From NCBI GenBank assembly GCA_965203215.1, contig CBDBBY010000001.1, positions 1,860,001 through 1,924,000 on the forward strand: a DNA stretch of 64,000 nt, read 5' to 3'. The stretch comes from CBDBBY01 sp965203215 (GTDB lineage Bacteria > Pseudomonadota > Alphaproteobacteria > Rhodobacterales > Rhodobacteraceae). Position numbers and translations under genes: made by a program. The notes under the pieces were generated by a model, which was not told the origin of the DNA, searched no databases, and worked only from the letters and a program-made list of their open reading frames with translations. This document shows positions 8,879 to 17,383 of this stretch, one piece after another. The first letter of the stretch is position 1. The number at the start of each line of letters is the position of its first letter.

Positions 8879-9188
8879 TCACATCGTTCTTCATCGGGCG
8901 CACGTCGACGGAAACGGCTTCCTCGCGAACCGTCCCGGCGTCAGGATCTTCGAGGACATGGCGCACAAGCCGCCGCCTGCCTTTCAAGGTCAAGATATCG
9001 GCTGTCTCATGTGCGAGTTTCAGCCCAACCAGCGCACGCTTGAAAATAATCCACTTGCCTTCGCGCTTCTCCGCGAAGTCGCGCAACAAGCCCGCGTCGA
9101 TGATCCGACGCACCGTCTTCAGCGGCACTCCGATCACGCACGCCGCTTCATAGGCCGACAGCAATTGCTGTTCGCATCTTATCGCCAT
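8875..9188 (-). pseudogene. DUF433-type antitoxin, truncated (copy 2)
   Basis: About 105 codons starting MAIRCEQQLLSAYEAACVIG at 9188, with GGAGG upstream. It follows the gene at 57065-57709 through RRRLVRHVLEDPDAGTVREE and SVDVRPMKNDVKR and then breaks into the HEPN fragment, so the DUF433 domain itself is missing. An HTH-like N-terminal half remains. Confidence 0.8.
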
Positions 9189-9322
9189 CGCCTTCCCTCC
9201 GACGCAAAACATATGCAACTCTGATGAAAAATTCCGGCCGCATCCGTCGGAACCGAATTGAGCAATGGCGGATTTCGTGGCGCAGACGATCCCAACAGAG
9301 CGAAACTGGATGCTTTTCGAAC

Positions 9323-9523
9323 CTAAACGCAATCTTTATCAACCAAGAAGGCGAGTTCGAGGCTAGTGGCTTGTCGCTGCGCAGCCCTCAGAGCGGCAAA
9401 CGCGTCCGCGAACCTCCGGATTCCAGCTGGAAATATCGCACCGCCTTTTTGATTCCGAAAAGCGTTATTTTGGCTTCCGCGTCCAATGGCGCGGCTCGCC
9501 TGATGCATTGCCGGAAAAACCAA
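9323..9523 (-). pseudogene. HEPN gene fragment (copy 3)
   Basis: Reads MHQASRAIGRGSQNNAFRNQ, FPAGIRRFADAFAALRAAQR and ELAFLVDKDC. This is a diverged copy of residues about 57-118 of the intact HEPN protein, lacking both ends. It lies directly downstream of partner copy 2, in the same order as in the other units of the array. Confidence 0.7.
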
Positions 9524-9541
9524 CCCGAATTCACAGCCGCC

Positions 9542-9865
9542 CTACGCCGCAGCTGCGTCGGGCTCTTTGAAATCGTCCTTGTCGAAATAGTGAAGGTGGG
9601 GAAAACCGAGACCAAGACCATGATCCGGATCGCGCCAAGTCTTGGAGACAATCTCGGACTGCAATTTATTCAGTGCCCTTCCGGTAAGTTGTCTGTAATC
9701 GCCATCGCATACGAAGTTCACGTAGACGACGGGGTCTCCGTCATGGTCGTACCCCGGCTTGACATCGATCCGTACGATTTTGATTCTGCTGAAGCGGGCC
9801 TTGAACGCACGCTCGGCGATCCGCCTGAGCTTTGCGATCCGCTTCTCGACCTTTTTTTTGTTCAT
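9542..9865 (-). CDS. HEPN-associated small protein, copy 2
   Basis: 107 residues, about 93 percent identical by eye to the copy at 10199-10522. It has a basic N-terminus (MNKKKVEKRIAKLRRIAERA), then IKIVRIDVKPGYDHDGDPVV and GLGFPHLHYFDKDDF. No catalytic motif is recognised. It is preceded by GGAGGCCACA-ATG and lies about 10 nt downstream of the truncated HEPN copy 2. In this family the gene next to the HEPN gene is expected to be its partner or antitoxin, but that is inference from the arrangement. The open frame is complete. Confidence 0.65.
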   Translation of the reverse strand: MNKKKVEKRIAKLRRIAERAFKARFSRIKIVRIDVKPGYDHDGDPVVYVNFVCDGDYRQLTGRALNKLQSEIVSKTWRDPDHGLGLGFPHLHYFDKDDFKEPDAAAA

Positions 9866-9874
9866 TGTGGCCTC

Positions 9875-10180
9875 CTACGACGCACGCCGCTTGAACATTG
9901 CAAGGGCGACAAAGCGACGGCGATCTTTGGTTCCCACTTTCTTTAACGCTCCGATCGCGTCGTGTGCCATTTTGATCGCCGTATTCGCGTCGACCTGGGA
10001 GTACCGGTCTTCAAGCGAATAGTCAGCCCGCTGCCGCGCGTACTGCAAAGTTGTGAACGTATACGCGAACTCCCGGATTTCAGGTGGGAATTTTAGCATT
10101 ACCCCTTGATTCAGGCAAGCGTTTTTAGCGCTTCCATGCCCAAGGGCGCGGTGCGCCTGATGCGTTGCCAGGAAAACCAA
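9875..10180 (-). pseudogene. HEPN-domain protein, N-terminally truncated (copy 2)
   Basis: The open frame THQAHRALGHGSAKNACLNQ onward matches residues from about 57 to the C-terminus of the complete HEPN protein (LEDRYSQVDANTAIKMAHDA and RRRFVA are conserved). The first two helices, including AISTAYYAVFHSLARIAADL, are lost at the duplication boundary, so it is probably non-functional. Confidence 0.7.
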
Positions 10181-10198
10181 CCCGAATTCACAGCCGCC

Positions 10199-10522
10199 CT
10201 ACGCCGCAGCTGCGTCGGGCTCTTTGAAATCGTCCTTGTCGAAATAGTGAAGGTGGGGAAAACCGAGACCAAGACCATGTTCCGGATCGCGCCAAGTCTT
10301 GGAGACAATCTCGTGATGCAATTTATTCAGCGCCCTTCCGGTAAGTTGTCTGTAATCGCCATCGCACACGAAGTTCACGTAGACGACGGCGTCTCCGTCA
10401 TGGTCGTACCCCGGCTTGACGTCGATCCGTACGATTTTGATTCTGCTGAAGCGGGCCTTGAACGCATGCTCGGCGATCCGCCTGAGCTCTGCGATCCGCT
10501 TCTCGACCGATTTTTTGTTCAT
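10199..10522 (-). CDS. HEPN-associated small protein, copy 1
   Basis: 107 residues beginning MNKKSVEKRIAELRRIAEHA. A central beta-rich stretch (IKIVRIDVKPGYDHDGDAVV, YVNFVCDGDYRQLTG) precedes the C-terminal GFPHLHYFDKDDF. It is separated by 9 nt from the upstream HEPN gene, with GGAGG placed at the HEPN stop, so the two are translated as an operon. It may act as the antitoxin or regulatory partner of the HEPN protein; no enzymatic motif is visible. Confidence 0.7.
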   Translation of the reverse strand: MNKKSVEKRIAELRRIAEHAFKARFSRIKIVRIDVKPGYDHDGDAVVYVNFVCDGDYRQLTGRALNKLHHEIVSKTWRDPEHGLGLGFPHLHYFDKDDFKEPDAAAA

Positions 10523-10531
10523 TGTGGCCTC

Positions 10532-10993
10532 CTACGACGCACGCCGCTTGAACAATACATGGGCGACAAAGCGGCGGCGATCTTTGGTTCCCGCTTTCTT
10601 TAGCGCTCCGATCGCGTCGTGTGCCATTTTGATCGCCGTATTCGCGTCGACCTGGGAGTACCGGTCTTCAAGCGAATAGTCAGCCCGCTGCCGCGCGTCC
10701 TGCAAAGTGGCGAACGCAAACGCGAACTCTTGGATTTCCAGTGGGAATTTTAGCATTGCCCCTTGATTCAGGCAAGCGTTTTTGGCGCTTCCATGCTCAA
10801 GGGCGCGGTGCGCCTGATGCCAAGCCTCGTTGCGATCTGCGCCGACGATCAAGTCGGCGGCTATGCGGGCCAACGAATGGAACACCGCGTAGTACGCCGT
10901 GCTGATGGCGCGGCGCAGGCTGGCCTGCATAGGCCGCCCCCGATTGACCTTCGTCAAGCGGCGGGCCGTTTTGATCAAGTCTTGCGACTCCAA
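10532..10993 (-). CDS. HEPN-domain protein, complete copy
   Basis: 153 residues, all helical in character. The N-terminal half contains the signature SLRRAISTAYYAVFHSLARI followed by AADLIVG. The motif RNEAWH fits the R-x4-H pattern seen in many HEPN ribonucleases and is followed by QAHRALEHG. HEPN proteins commonly act as RNase toxins in toxin-antitoxin, abortive-infection and CRISPR-associated systems. Here the downstream small protein is the natural candidate partner. This is the only full-length HEPN in the array; its 3' two thirds are duplicated downstream. Toxicity is inferred from the family, not shown. Confidence 0.75.
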   Translation of the reverse strand: MESQDLIKTARRLTKVNRGRPMQASLRRAISTAYYAVFHSLARIAADLIVGADRNEAWHQAHRALEHGSAKNACLNQGAMLKFPLEIQEFAFAFATLQDARQRADYSLEDRYSQVDANTAIKMAHDAIGALKKAGTKDRRRFVAHVLFKRRAS

Positions 10994-11204
10994 GTCTCAA
11001 TACCTCGGTTTTGAATTGCGCGGCGGGATAGACCGATAGCTGCCCCGGCGTCAAGGCGGAGTCGCATCAATGCATCATGGACATGTCTCATGATTCTTGA
11101 TTCGCCGCTGTCGGAACCTACGGGCCGCATGGGCAAGGTTGCGTGTTTTAGACGCGTCTGAGTTCACCCATTGATGCGAGGGCGCGGTCCATTTCCTTTG
11201 GTCA

Positions 11205-11420
11205 CGCGAATGCGAGACGGCAAGCCCTCCATTCGAGGAAGTCGGGCCAGCGCATGTTTTCGAGGCAGCATCCGGTGGCGAGCACGGCGTTGGCGCCCGC
11301 TTTCGACCAACAGCGCCCCGCTCCTTTGAGCCGGCTCCCGACGATGCGCCTGCAGGCGCTTTCCACGATGCCGGATCCGACCGGCAGGCCGCGCGTCCGG
11401 CAGAGGCCGCAGCGCATCAG
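11205..11420 (-). pseudogene. ISKra4-family transposase relic (3' end)
   Basis: The minus strand reads RGLPVGSGIVESACRRIVGS, RLKGAGRCWSKAGANAVLAT and LENMRWPDFLEWRA, the conserved C-terminus of the intact transposase at 45383-46876. Everything upstream and the terminal repeat are missing. Confidence 0.85.
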
Positions 11421-11690
11421 GCAGTTCCATCAAGGAGGCATTGGCCATGATTGGATAGCAGCCGCATGGGGCATCCACACACGAAGGCCCTGAGTTGCCT
11501 GCCAAGAATCGTGAAACGCACTCCCGGCAACCTTTTCAGGTTGCAAGTTAAAAAAAGATGCAACATCGTGGCGAGGCCACTCAATTTTCGGTCAAGCTCT
11601 TTGACGGCTCTTCCGAAATTCGCCGCAACATCATCGCGCGCATGATCATGGCGGAACACGGCTGAGGTCCGGGCAAGGGAGGAATCGCAC

Positions 11691-13076
11691 ATGAACAATG
11701 ACTATCGCCGACAGATCCGGGAGACGGACAAGGAACATTTCCTGCACCCCTGGACGCATTTCGCATCGTTCAAGACCGAGGGAGCGCTGCCCCTGTCACA
11801 GGGCGAGGGGTGCTATCTCACCGATATCGAGGGACGCAAATACTTCGACGCGGTCGGAGGACTCTGGTGCACCAACATCGGCCTCGGCCGCGAGGAGATG
11901 GCGCAGGCCATCGCCGAGCAGGTGACCAGACTGGCCTTCTGTTCAAATTTCATCGACCTGACAAACGAGCCGGCCGTCCTTCTGGCGAAAAAGCTGGCGG
12001 AGCTCGCGCCGGGGGATCTGAACCATGTCTTCTACACGACCGGCGGGTCGACGGCGCTGGATTCGGCGTTCCGCATGGCGCAATTCCATCACTGCAGCCA
12101 AGGCAAGCCGGAAAAACGCCACGCCATCGCACGCAGGAACGCCTATCACGGCACCACCTATCTGGCCGCGTCGCTGGGCGCCAAGCCGGGCGACCGCGTT
12201 CCGGAATTCGGATACGAGACCGAAACGGTGCATCACATCTCGGACCCCAACCCGCTGCTGGCGCCGGACGGCATGGACGAAGCGCAGCTCCTCGACATGC
12301 TGGCGCAGGAATTCGAGGACAAGATTCTCGAGGTCGGGCCCGAAAAGGTCGGCGCGTTCTTTGCCGAACCGATCATGGGCGCCGGCGGCGTCATCGTGCC
12401 GCCCAAGGGCTATCATGTCCGGTTCAAGGAAATCTGCGAACAGCACGATATCCTCTACATTGCGGACGAGGTGGTCACCGCCTTCGGCCGCTTGGGGCAC
12501 TGGTTCGCCTCGGAGGACGTGTTCGGCATGGTGCCCGACATCATCTGCGCCGCCAAGGGCATCACCTCGGGCTATCTGCCGCTGGGAGCGGTGATCTATT
12601 CGTCAAGGATCGACCGGGTCATGCGGGAGCTGGGCGACGACAAGGTGTTCGCCTCCGGCTACACCTACTCCGGCCATCCGGTCTGCTGCGCCGCCGCCCT
12701 GAAGAATATCGAAATCATGGAGCGCGAAGGCCTGATGGAGCGCGCCCGTGAAGCGGGCGCATATTTCGGCGAACGGCTCAGGACGCTGGAAGACCTTGAA
12801 ATAGTGGCCCATGTCCGGGGCGGAGGCCTGATGCGCGGGCTGGAGTTCGTCAAGGACAAGGCCAGCCGCGCCCTGTTTCCCGAGGAGCTGAATATCGGCA
12901 AGGTCGTGGCCAATGCCTGCGACGAGCTCGGCCTGATGGTGAGGCCGATCGTGCACCTGAACATCATGTCGCCGCCGCTGGTCATAACGCGGGACGAGAT
13001 CGATTTCGTCGTCGCCACGCTGCGGAAGGGGATCGTCAAGGTGACTGCGGACCTCAAGCGCGACGGGCATCTGTAG
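11691..13076 (+). CDS. Class III PLP-dependent aminotransferase
   Basis: 461 residues, full length for the omega-aminotransferase group (beta-alanine/taurine/putrescine-pyruvate type). The PLP lysine is K289 in CAAKGITSGYLPLGA. Upstream are the cofactor-binding TTGGSTALDSAFRMA (about 113-127), NAYHGTTYLAASLG (about 150-163) and the ADEVVTAFGRLG block with the Asp that contacts the pyridine nitrogen. It probably moves an amino group from a terminal amine to pyruvate or a similar keto acid, in the cytoplasm; the substrate cannot be set from sequence. The start ATG has GGGAGGAATCGCAC upstream. The upstream 270 bp (11421-11690) hold no gene. A truncated duplicate of its 5' end lies at 1862-2125. 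Confidence 0.9.
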   Translation: MNNDYRRQIRETDKEHFLHPWTHFASFKTEGALPLSQGEGCYLTDIEGRKYFDAVGGLWCTNIGLGREEMAQAIAEQVTRLAFCSNFIDLTNEPAVLLAKKLAELAPGDLNHVFYTTGGSTALDSAFRMAQFHHCSQGKPEKRHAIARRNAYHGTTYLAASLGAKPGDRVPEFGYETETVHHISDPNPLLAPDGMDEAQLLDMLAQEFEDKILEVGPEKVGAFFAEPIMGAGGVIVPPKGYHVRFKEICEQHDILYIADEVVTAFGRLGHWFASEDVFGMVPDIICAAKGITSGYLPLGAVIYSSRIDRVMRELGDDKVFASGYTYSGHPVCCAAALKNIEIMEREGLMERAREAGAYFGERLRTLEDLEIVAHVRGGGLMRGLEFVKDKASRALFPEELNIGKVVANACDELGLMVRPIVHLNIMSPPLVITRDEIDFVVATLRKGIVKVTADLKRDGHL

Positions 13077-13084
13077 CCGGCGTC

Positions 13085-13620
13085 CGGCACAAAACTGCAA
13101 CCTGTTGAATTTTAGTCCTTAAATTGCATTTTCGCTTGCGAAGAGTGCCGGGATGCCGAAGATTTCACTCGGGTTGGCCGCAAATTCGTCGGTTGTTTTG
13201 GAATCTTCGGAGGATTTCGGCAGACGGACAGTCATTGCGGAGCAGTCCTGCCCGGGTTCGACCGACATCGGGGCGACAGTGCTGGATGCGAAGTCCTGGG
13301 ACGACATCCGGCGCTCCTGACTGGGCTTCAGGCGACCCGGACGCCCTGTGATGGGATTTCGGCCTCGCGCCCATCACGAAAAGATCCGGAAAGACTGTCC
13401 TATTCCAGCGGTGACTCGTCGCGAAAGCATTGCTCAGGAACACCGCCCGCCACCGGGCCATTGCCGCCATCCGGCAAGGCGGAGTCAGCCGGTCGAAGGA
13501 TCACGCGCTGCGAAGCCGAGGACACAAGCACGCCCGAGCCCCCGGAAGCGTCGCCGACATATATCAGGACGGACGATACAGAGAATCCAAACCTTTATGG
13601 CAAAGGCCGCTCAGAAATAA
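13085..13620. other. Intergenic DNA, no gene recognised
   Basis: Only short frames without family signatures. It separates the convergent aminotransferase and lipoprotein genes and contains no IS relic that I recognise. Confidence 0.5.
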
Positions 13621-13623
13621 AAA

Positions 13624-13651
13624 CGCAGCCGCGCCGAATGGCGCGGCTGCG
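13624..13651 (-). terminator. Rho-independent terminator of the lipoprotein gene
   Basis: A perfect 12-bp stem, CGCAGCCGCGCC with GGCGCGGCTGCG, and a GAAT loop. Read on the minus strand the stem is followed by TTTTTATTT, so it terminates transcription arriving from the lipoprotein gene 33 bp upstream. On the plus strand no T-run follows. Confidence 0.9.
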
Positions 13652-13683
13652 AATTCCTCGGACGCATTCCGACCGGACGCGCT

Positions 13684-15819
13684 TCAGTCGCTTTCCGGTG
13701 TTTCCGGCAGCCTTTGCTTAGCGCCGAAGCTGCCATAAATGGTTTTAAGGCTTGAAGACCAAAGAGTTCCACGTGTGCCGACGGTCCAGCTTCCTGCAAT
13801 TTCAAGATCCTTAGCGTCGGCGCGAGGCCCGTAGAAACTCCCACTGTAAACGCCTTGACCTCGTTGTACGCCGGGGCTGGGGTTTAAACCGGTCACAGGC
13901 GTTGCCTGCGTGTTGCCGTTGAATGATCCGTTCTCGCGGATAGCGGCTCTGTTCAGTGCGACAGTTAAATTGTCAAGATCATAGGCAGTCCAGTACTTGT
14001 TCTCCCCATTCCACTGCTGGAAGTTGTTTATCGTTCCTTCCACATTTACAACATCGATTCTGTTTAAGTTTCCGGGAACCGGTCCCTTCAGAATACTCAC
14101 GGTCAAGGTCACATCGCCTCGCAGCAATTTGGTTGAAACACTGTTCGGAGAAGCAACGTTGCTGCCTGAAAATTCATAAGCGAGGGTATATCCGTGGAAT
14201 TTTCCGCGTGTGATCGGTTGGCCGATATTCTCGGTCTTCTGGCCGACCTCAGTCCCGAAAGCCGAGTAGCCGAAATGAAGGGTGTTGATCCGGCCTGTCT
14301 GGCCGTTGTTTGAAGCTTTAAATATCTCGGTAGAGGCGGTGTACGCGAACAACCCGTATGCCGCGTACTTCAGATACCGGTGCTCGTCGTCGCTGGGGCA
14401 GGAGGTCCCTCTTGAGCCGTCGGGGCAGTCGGCAGTTCGGCCCGGAGCCGGCTCGCGCTTCCGGTTCAAGCCTACATGATTGGACAGCCACACCTCGTAC
14501 GTGCCCAGATCCCGGTAGCCTTTCGGCTGATTGAACGCATTCGCTTTGTAGTTGTCTCCGTCCTCATCCAATTGGCTGGGGTCCGCGGGGGCGATTGCTC
14601 TCCAGTAGAAGGCGTTGTTGCCCGTCCAGCTCGACACGGGGTTCGAGATGTCATCGAAGTCCACCGGAACGGATCTGGTTTGCGGCTCGTCGAACGTTAT
14701 CTCGAGATCCCAGCCGTTCTGGCCCCGAATGCCTTCACCCACAGTGCCTTCGCTTGCGTCGTTGAACGGATTCACAAAAATGTCGGCGTCGTCCGTGTCA
14801 CTCACAAATCTCGTAAGATCCCTCCTCATGTCCGTGTAATCGGCCGCGAATCTTGTATCAGTCTTGGGGTTACCATCACCACCTTGGTTCCCTTTGCCGA
14901 GATTCGCGGTTCCGCCCGTACGGATGACAAGTCCACCATCCGTCAACCTCACTCCGGTGTGAATTCTCGTTTCGCGCTCTTGCGCCGAGTTCAAGGCTTG
15001 GATGTATCCATCCACTTTGAACTCGTCGCCGCCTTCGCCGTCGTCGATCACGGAGAACACCCTATTGCCGTCCTCATACATGATGGTCTCGAATGTTTTG
15101 TCATCGAAGCGGTTAGGATTGCGCTTCTGGCTGTTGTCGCCGCCCAAGGACACCGTAGGTACCAAACCGGGGATCTGGAGGACGACTCCGTCCACATTAG
15201 GAACCGTTCGCGGAATCCTAACGACCGTTGCGGTATTGACGCCTTCGCGCGGCTCGACCGCCTTGCCGCTCGCGAGCTCGTAGCGCACGAGATTTCTCCC
15301 GTACCAAGCGAGAGAATCAAGCGCATTGTCGCGGTCTTGCTGCCATGCGGTCTGGAGCCTGCGCACTTGTCTCCTCACTCTTGCCGCCGCGCCGACTTGC
15401 ACCGAGCTTCCGTCCGCTGCTGCGGCGACTGCGTCATCCGCGGCTCTGACGGCCTCGGCAAGCGCCATGCCGGCGGCGGCAATCAGTTCTTCCGCATTGG
15501 TGCGCGCCGCCTCGGTGCCCGCCGCCACTGCCGTCTGCGCCCTATTGATCGCGGCCGTCACGGCCCTCTGGGCTTTATCGTACTCGGCCTGCGCCGTCTG
15601 CAGCGGTGTCGAAGCCGAGCCGCCATTCGAATCGCCGCCCCCGTTTCCGCCGTTCGATCCGTCGCCGCCGTTCCCGTTTCCGCCGTCCGGGCCGCCATTA
15701 TTGCCTGATCCCGCGCCGGTTCCGCCCCCTCCGGTCGTTCCCGAAGCATTGTTGCCGGAGCAGGCGCCGAGCGCAAGCGCCGCGGCGCAAGCGAAAGCTG
15801 CGATCAGTTTCGTGTCCAT
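13684..15819 (-). CDS. TbpB-like surface lipoprotein (Slam-type substrate)
   Basis: 711 residues. Residues 1-19 are a lipoprotein signal peptide ending in the lipobox LALGAC (Cys 20). A Gly/Asn-rich linker follows to about residue 70, then an Ala/Glu-rich helical stretch (about 70-165). The long remainder is beta-rich. The C-terminus carries GVYSGSFYGPRADAKDLEIA and IYGSFGAKQR, matching the FYGP-A-E / GAFGA-R signature of transferrin-binding-protein-like beta barrels. Such lipoproteins are exposed on the outer membrane and often bind a host or environmental ligand, in many bacteria with a Slam exporter and a TonB receptor beside them. Neither is seen here. AAGGAA lies 8 nt before the start and a strong terminator follows. 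The ligand is unknown. Confidence 0.75.
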   Translation of the reverse strand: MDTKLIAAFACAAALALGACSGNNASGTTGGGGTGAGSGNNGGPDGGNGNGGDGSNGGNGGGDSNGGSASTPLQTAQAEYDKAQRAVTAAINRAQTAVAAGTEAARTNAEELIAAAGMALAEAVRAADDAVAAAADGSSVQVGAAARVRRQVRRLQTAWQQDRDNALDSLAWYGRNLVRYELASGKAVEPREGVNTATVVRIPRTVPNVDGVVLQIPGLVPTVSLGGDNSQKRNPNRFDDKTFETIMYEDGNRVFSVIDDGEGGDEFKVDGYIQALNSAQERETRIHTGVRLTDGGLVIRTGGTANLGKGNQGGDGNPKTDTRFAADYTDMRRDLTRFVSDTDDADIFVNPFNDASEGTVGEGIRGQNGWDLEITFDEPQTRSVPVDFDDISNPVSSWTGNNAFYWRAIAPADPSQLDEDGDNYKANAFNQPKGYRDLGTYEVWLSNHVGLNRKREPAPGRTADCPDGSRGTSCPSDDEHRYLKYAAYGLFAYTASTEIFKASNNGQTGRINTLHFGYSAFGTEVGQKTENIGQPITRGKFHGYTLAYEFSGSNVASPNSVSTKLLRGDVTLTVSILKGPVPGNLNRIDVVNVEGTINNFQQWNGENKYWTAYDLDNLTVALNRAAIRENGSFNGNTQATPVTGLNPSPGVQRGQGVYSGSFYGPRADAKDLEIAGSWTVGTRGTLWSSSLKTIYGSFGAKQRLPETPESD

Positions 15820-16009
15820 GAGTAGTTCCTTGTCAGTCTACGTCTACCCCTCCCCCATCCGGCAACGGATGGATGAGGCGATGTTCCTGCCTCCTACGGG
15901 CCGTCGCGCCCATTTTAAGGGGGGAGGCATTCGATTTCAAGCGTTTGTTGATCCGCTCCAGGAGCGGTGTAACTTGAAAGTGTATCGCTTGACGGTGTTC
16001 TGCGAAATG

Positions 16010-16370
16010 GCAGGACATGGAGGAACTCCGTCAATTTCTCAAAACGGGTCGATGATCCCCGGACGAGCAACGCGCCGCGCCGCGATTTTCTCGAGAGGCT
16101 GACGGGTGCGCTGCTTTCGAGCCTGTGCGGCGGACCTGCGTCGAGATGGCGGATTTCGCCGTCATCAGCGAAGCGATCCTGTGCCGGTCAGTGCCCCGAA
16201 GCACGGGCTTTCCAGCCGCGACGCCTTATCTCGGCTGTTCCGGACGATGGATCCGGGTCTGTTTGCGGCGGCGTGCTGTCTCGGTTCGCTTCGGGCCGGG
16301 AGATGGCGCCGGAGGCGGACGGCAGGTCGCGCTCGACGGCAAGGTGCTCCTGCGCGCCTCGCAGCTCTCG
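16010..16370 (+). pseudogene. ISAs1-family transposase relic (N-terminal third)
   Basis: Across two frames: LRQFLKT at the start, MADFAVISEAIL, KHGLSSRDALSRLFRTMDPG and RQVALDGKVLLRAS. These match the FLKHGIPSHDTFSRVF and VVAIDGK blocks of ISAs1 transposases. Stops and a frame change are present. It complements the C-terminal relic at 5011-5690 but is 10 kb away. Confidence 0.7.
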
Positions 16371-16670
16371 CCTCCGCATCTCGCGGATCGTGTTTCGGAA
16401 GTTCCGCAAATCGTTTTCCAGACAAGGCGGCCATTGCGTATCCGCTGGATACGCAGCTGGCCGTTGCCGATTGCGGCAGAAAAGCTCCATGATCTGGATC
16501 CGTCGCAGCGCATCCGCGGTGCCTCCGATGCCGTTGCGAATGAAGCGATCAAGACCGGGGCCGAAATCTCAGACCGAAACCGGCTGGCGCAATGGCAGGC
16601 ACGCTTGATGAAATATTTTCTTCGCGGCAAGTCCCTCGAATTCGGTCCGCGCAGCGCGCCGTCCGCAAAT
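16371..16670. other. No gene recognised
   Basis: Mixed-frame DNA between the ISAs1 relic and the DUF882 gene; no motif or intact frame with a ribosome-binding site. Confidence 0.4.
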
Positions 16671-16677
16671 CCGAACT

Positions 16678-17274
16678 TCACCGGGCCTCCCACCTCCGGA
16701 TGCGCCCTGTATCAATGTGGACGAAGCGACGGCGGTAATGGCCGACGCCTCCGACCTGAAGCCACTCTGCGTAGTCGGCGACGAGGCGGACGGGAACGTC
16801 CGGAATGAAGAGATCCACCGCCCGAGCTTTCATATGGAATGAGTTCTCCGCCGCGCCCTTCAGCGAACTGTTCGTCTTCGCTGTCCGGTAGCCGCTCAGG
16901 AATCCGATCGGGCCGGACGCGCCTTCTCGCAGCGCCGCCTGCGACAAGGCGGCCAGCGCCCAGAACAGGCGCACGTCCATTTCAAGGCTGCGGTTTTCGC
17001 GGCGGTCGCGCATGAACCAGTCCGCTTGCCGAATCGCGTCCAAGTCGTACCCTTGGGTCCCGAAGAACCGAAGATCGATGTCCTCGCCCGTTCGGAAATT
17101 CCGCAAGTGCAATCGCGGCTCGATGTCGCTGAAATGGCGGTCAAGCCGGCTGTGCGGTCGCGCGGGATCCGGACGCGGCCCGTAATCGTCCGACGATGAG
17201 GCGGAGGCGCTTCCGCCCGTTGCGCCCGAAACCGCCCCCGCGAGCAGGCCGGCAATGAGCGCCCGCCGATGCAC
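16678..17274 (-). CDS. DUF882 / M15-like murein peptidase
   Basis: 198 residues with a GTG start. The N-terminus HRRALIAGLLAGAVSGATGG followed by SASAS looks like a Tat or Sec signal peptide with an RR pair. The mature part contains GFLSGYRTAKTNSSL, SFHMKARAVDLFI (the SxHxxxxAxD zinc-ligand motif) and FVHIDTGRIRRW (third metal-binding His). This is the layout of the DUF882/YcbK branch of M15 peptidases, which cleave peptide cross-links in peptidoglycan in the periplasm. It is the last gene of the minus-strand icm-like cluster, 110 bp after icmB, so a role in opening the wall for the secretion channel is plausible but inferred. Confidence 0.8.
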   Translation of the reverse strand: MHRRALIAGLLAGAVSGATGGSASASSSDDYGPRPDPARPHSRLDRHFSDIEPRLHLRNFRTGEDIDLRFFGTQGYDLDAIRQADWFMRDRRENRSLEMDVRLFWALAALSQAALREGASGPIGFLSGYRTAKTNSSLKGAAENSFHMKARAVDLFIPDVPVRLVADYAEWLQVGGVGHYRRRFVHIDTGRIRRWEAR

Positions 17275-17383
17275 TCGAGTTCCGATTGCGATGCGCCTGC
17301 GCGGGCTTTCCGTCCGCTTGCGCTGCGGTCGGCGCGGCAGGGACCTGAATCTTCCGCGCGCGAATCTTTCAAGGCCGGAATTG

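Larger units (their letters stand above)
9507..10820. repeat. 657-bp tandem duplication (HEPN-partner module)
   Basis: Units 9507-10163 and 10164-10820 align over their length with few differences; partner genes start at 9865 and 10522, exactly 657 bp apart. The junction GCGCCTGATGC/GTTGCC recurs in diverged form near 9506, which suggests a third, decayed unit (9323-9506). The inner HEPN copies lack the first 50-odd codons because the unit boundary lies inside the gene. Confidence 0.85.

Noticed and set aside
14476..15708. A 410-codon plus-strand open frame opposite the lipoprotein gene
   Set aside because: It is a shadow of the GC-rich minus-strand gene, which has a signal peptide, family signature, ribosome-binding site and terminator.
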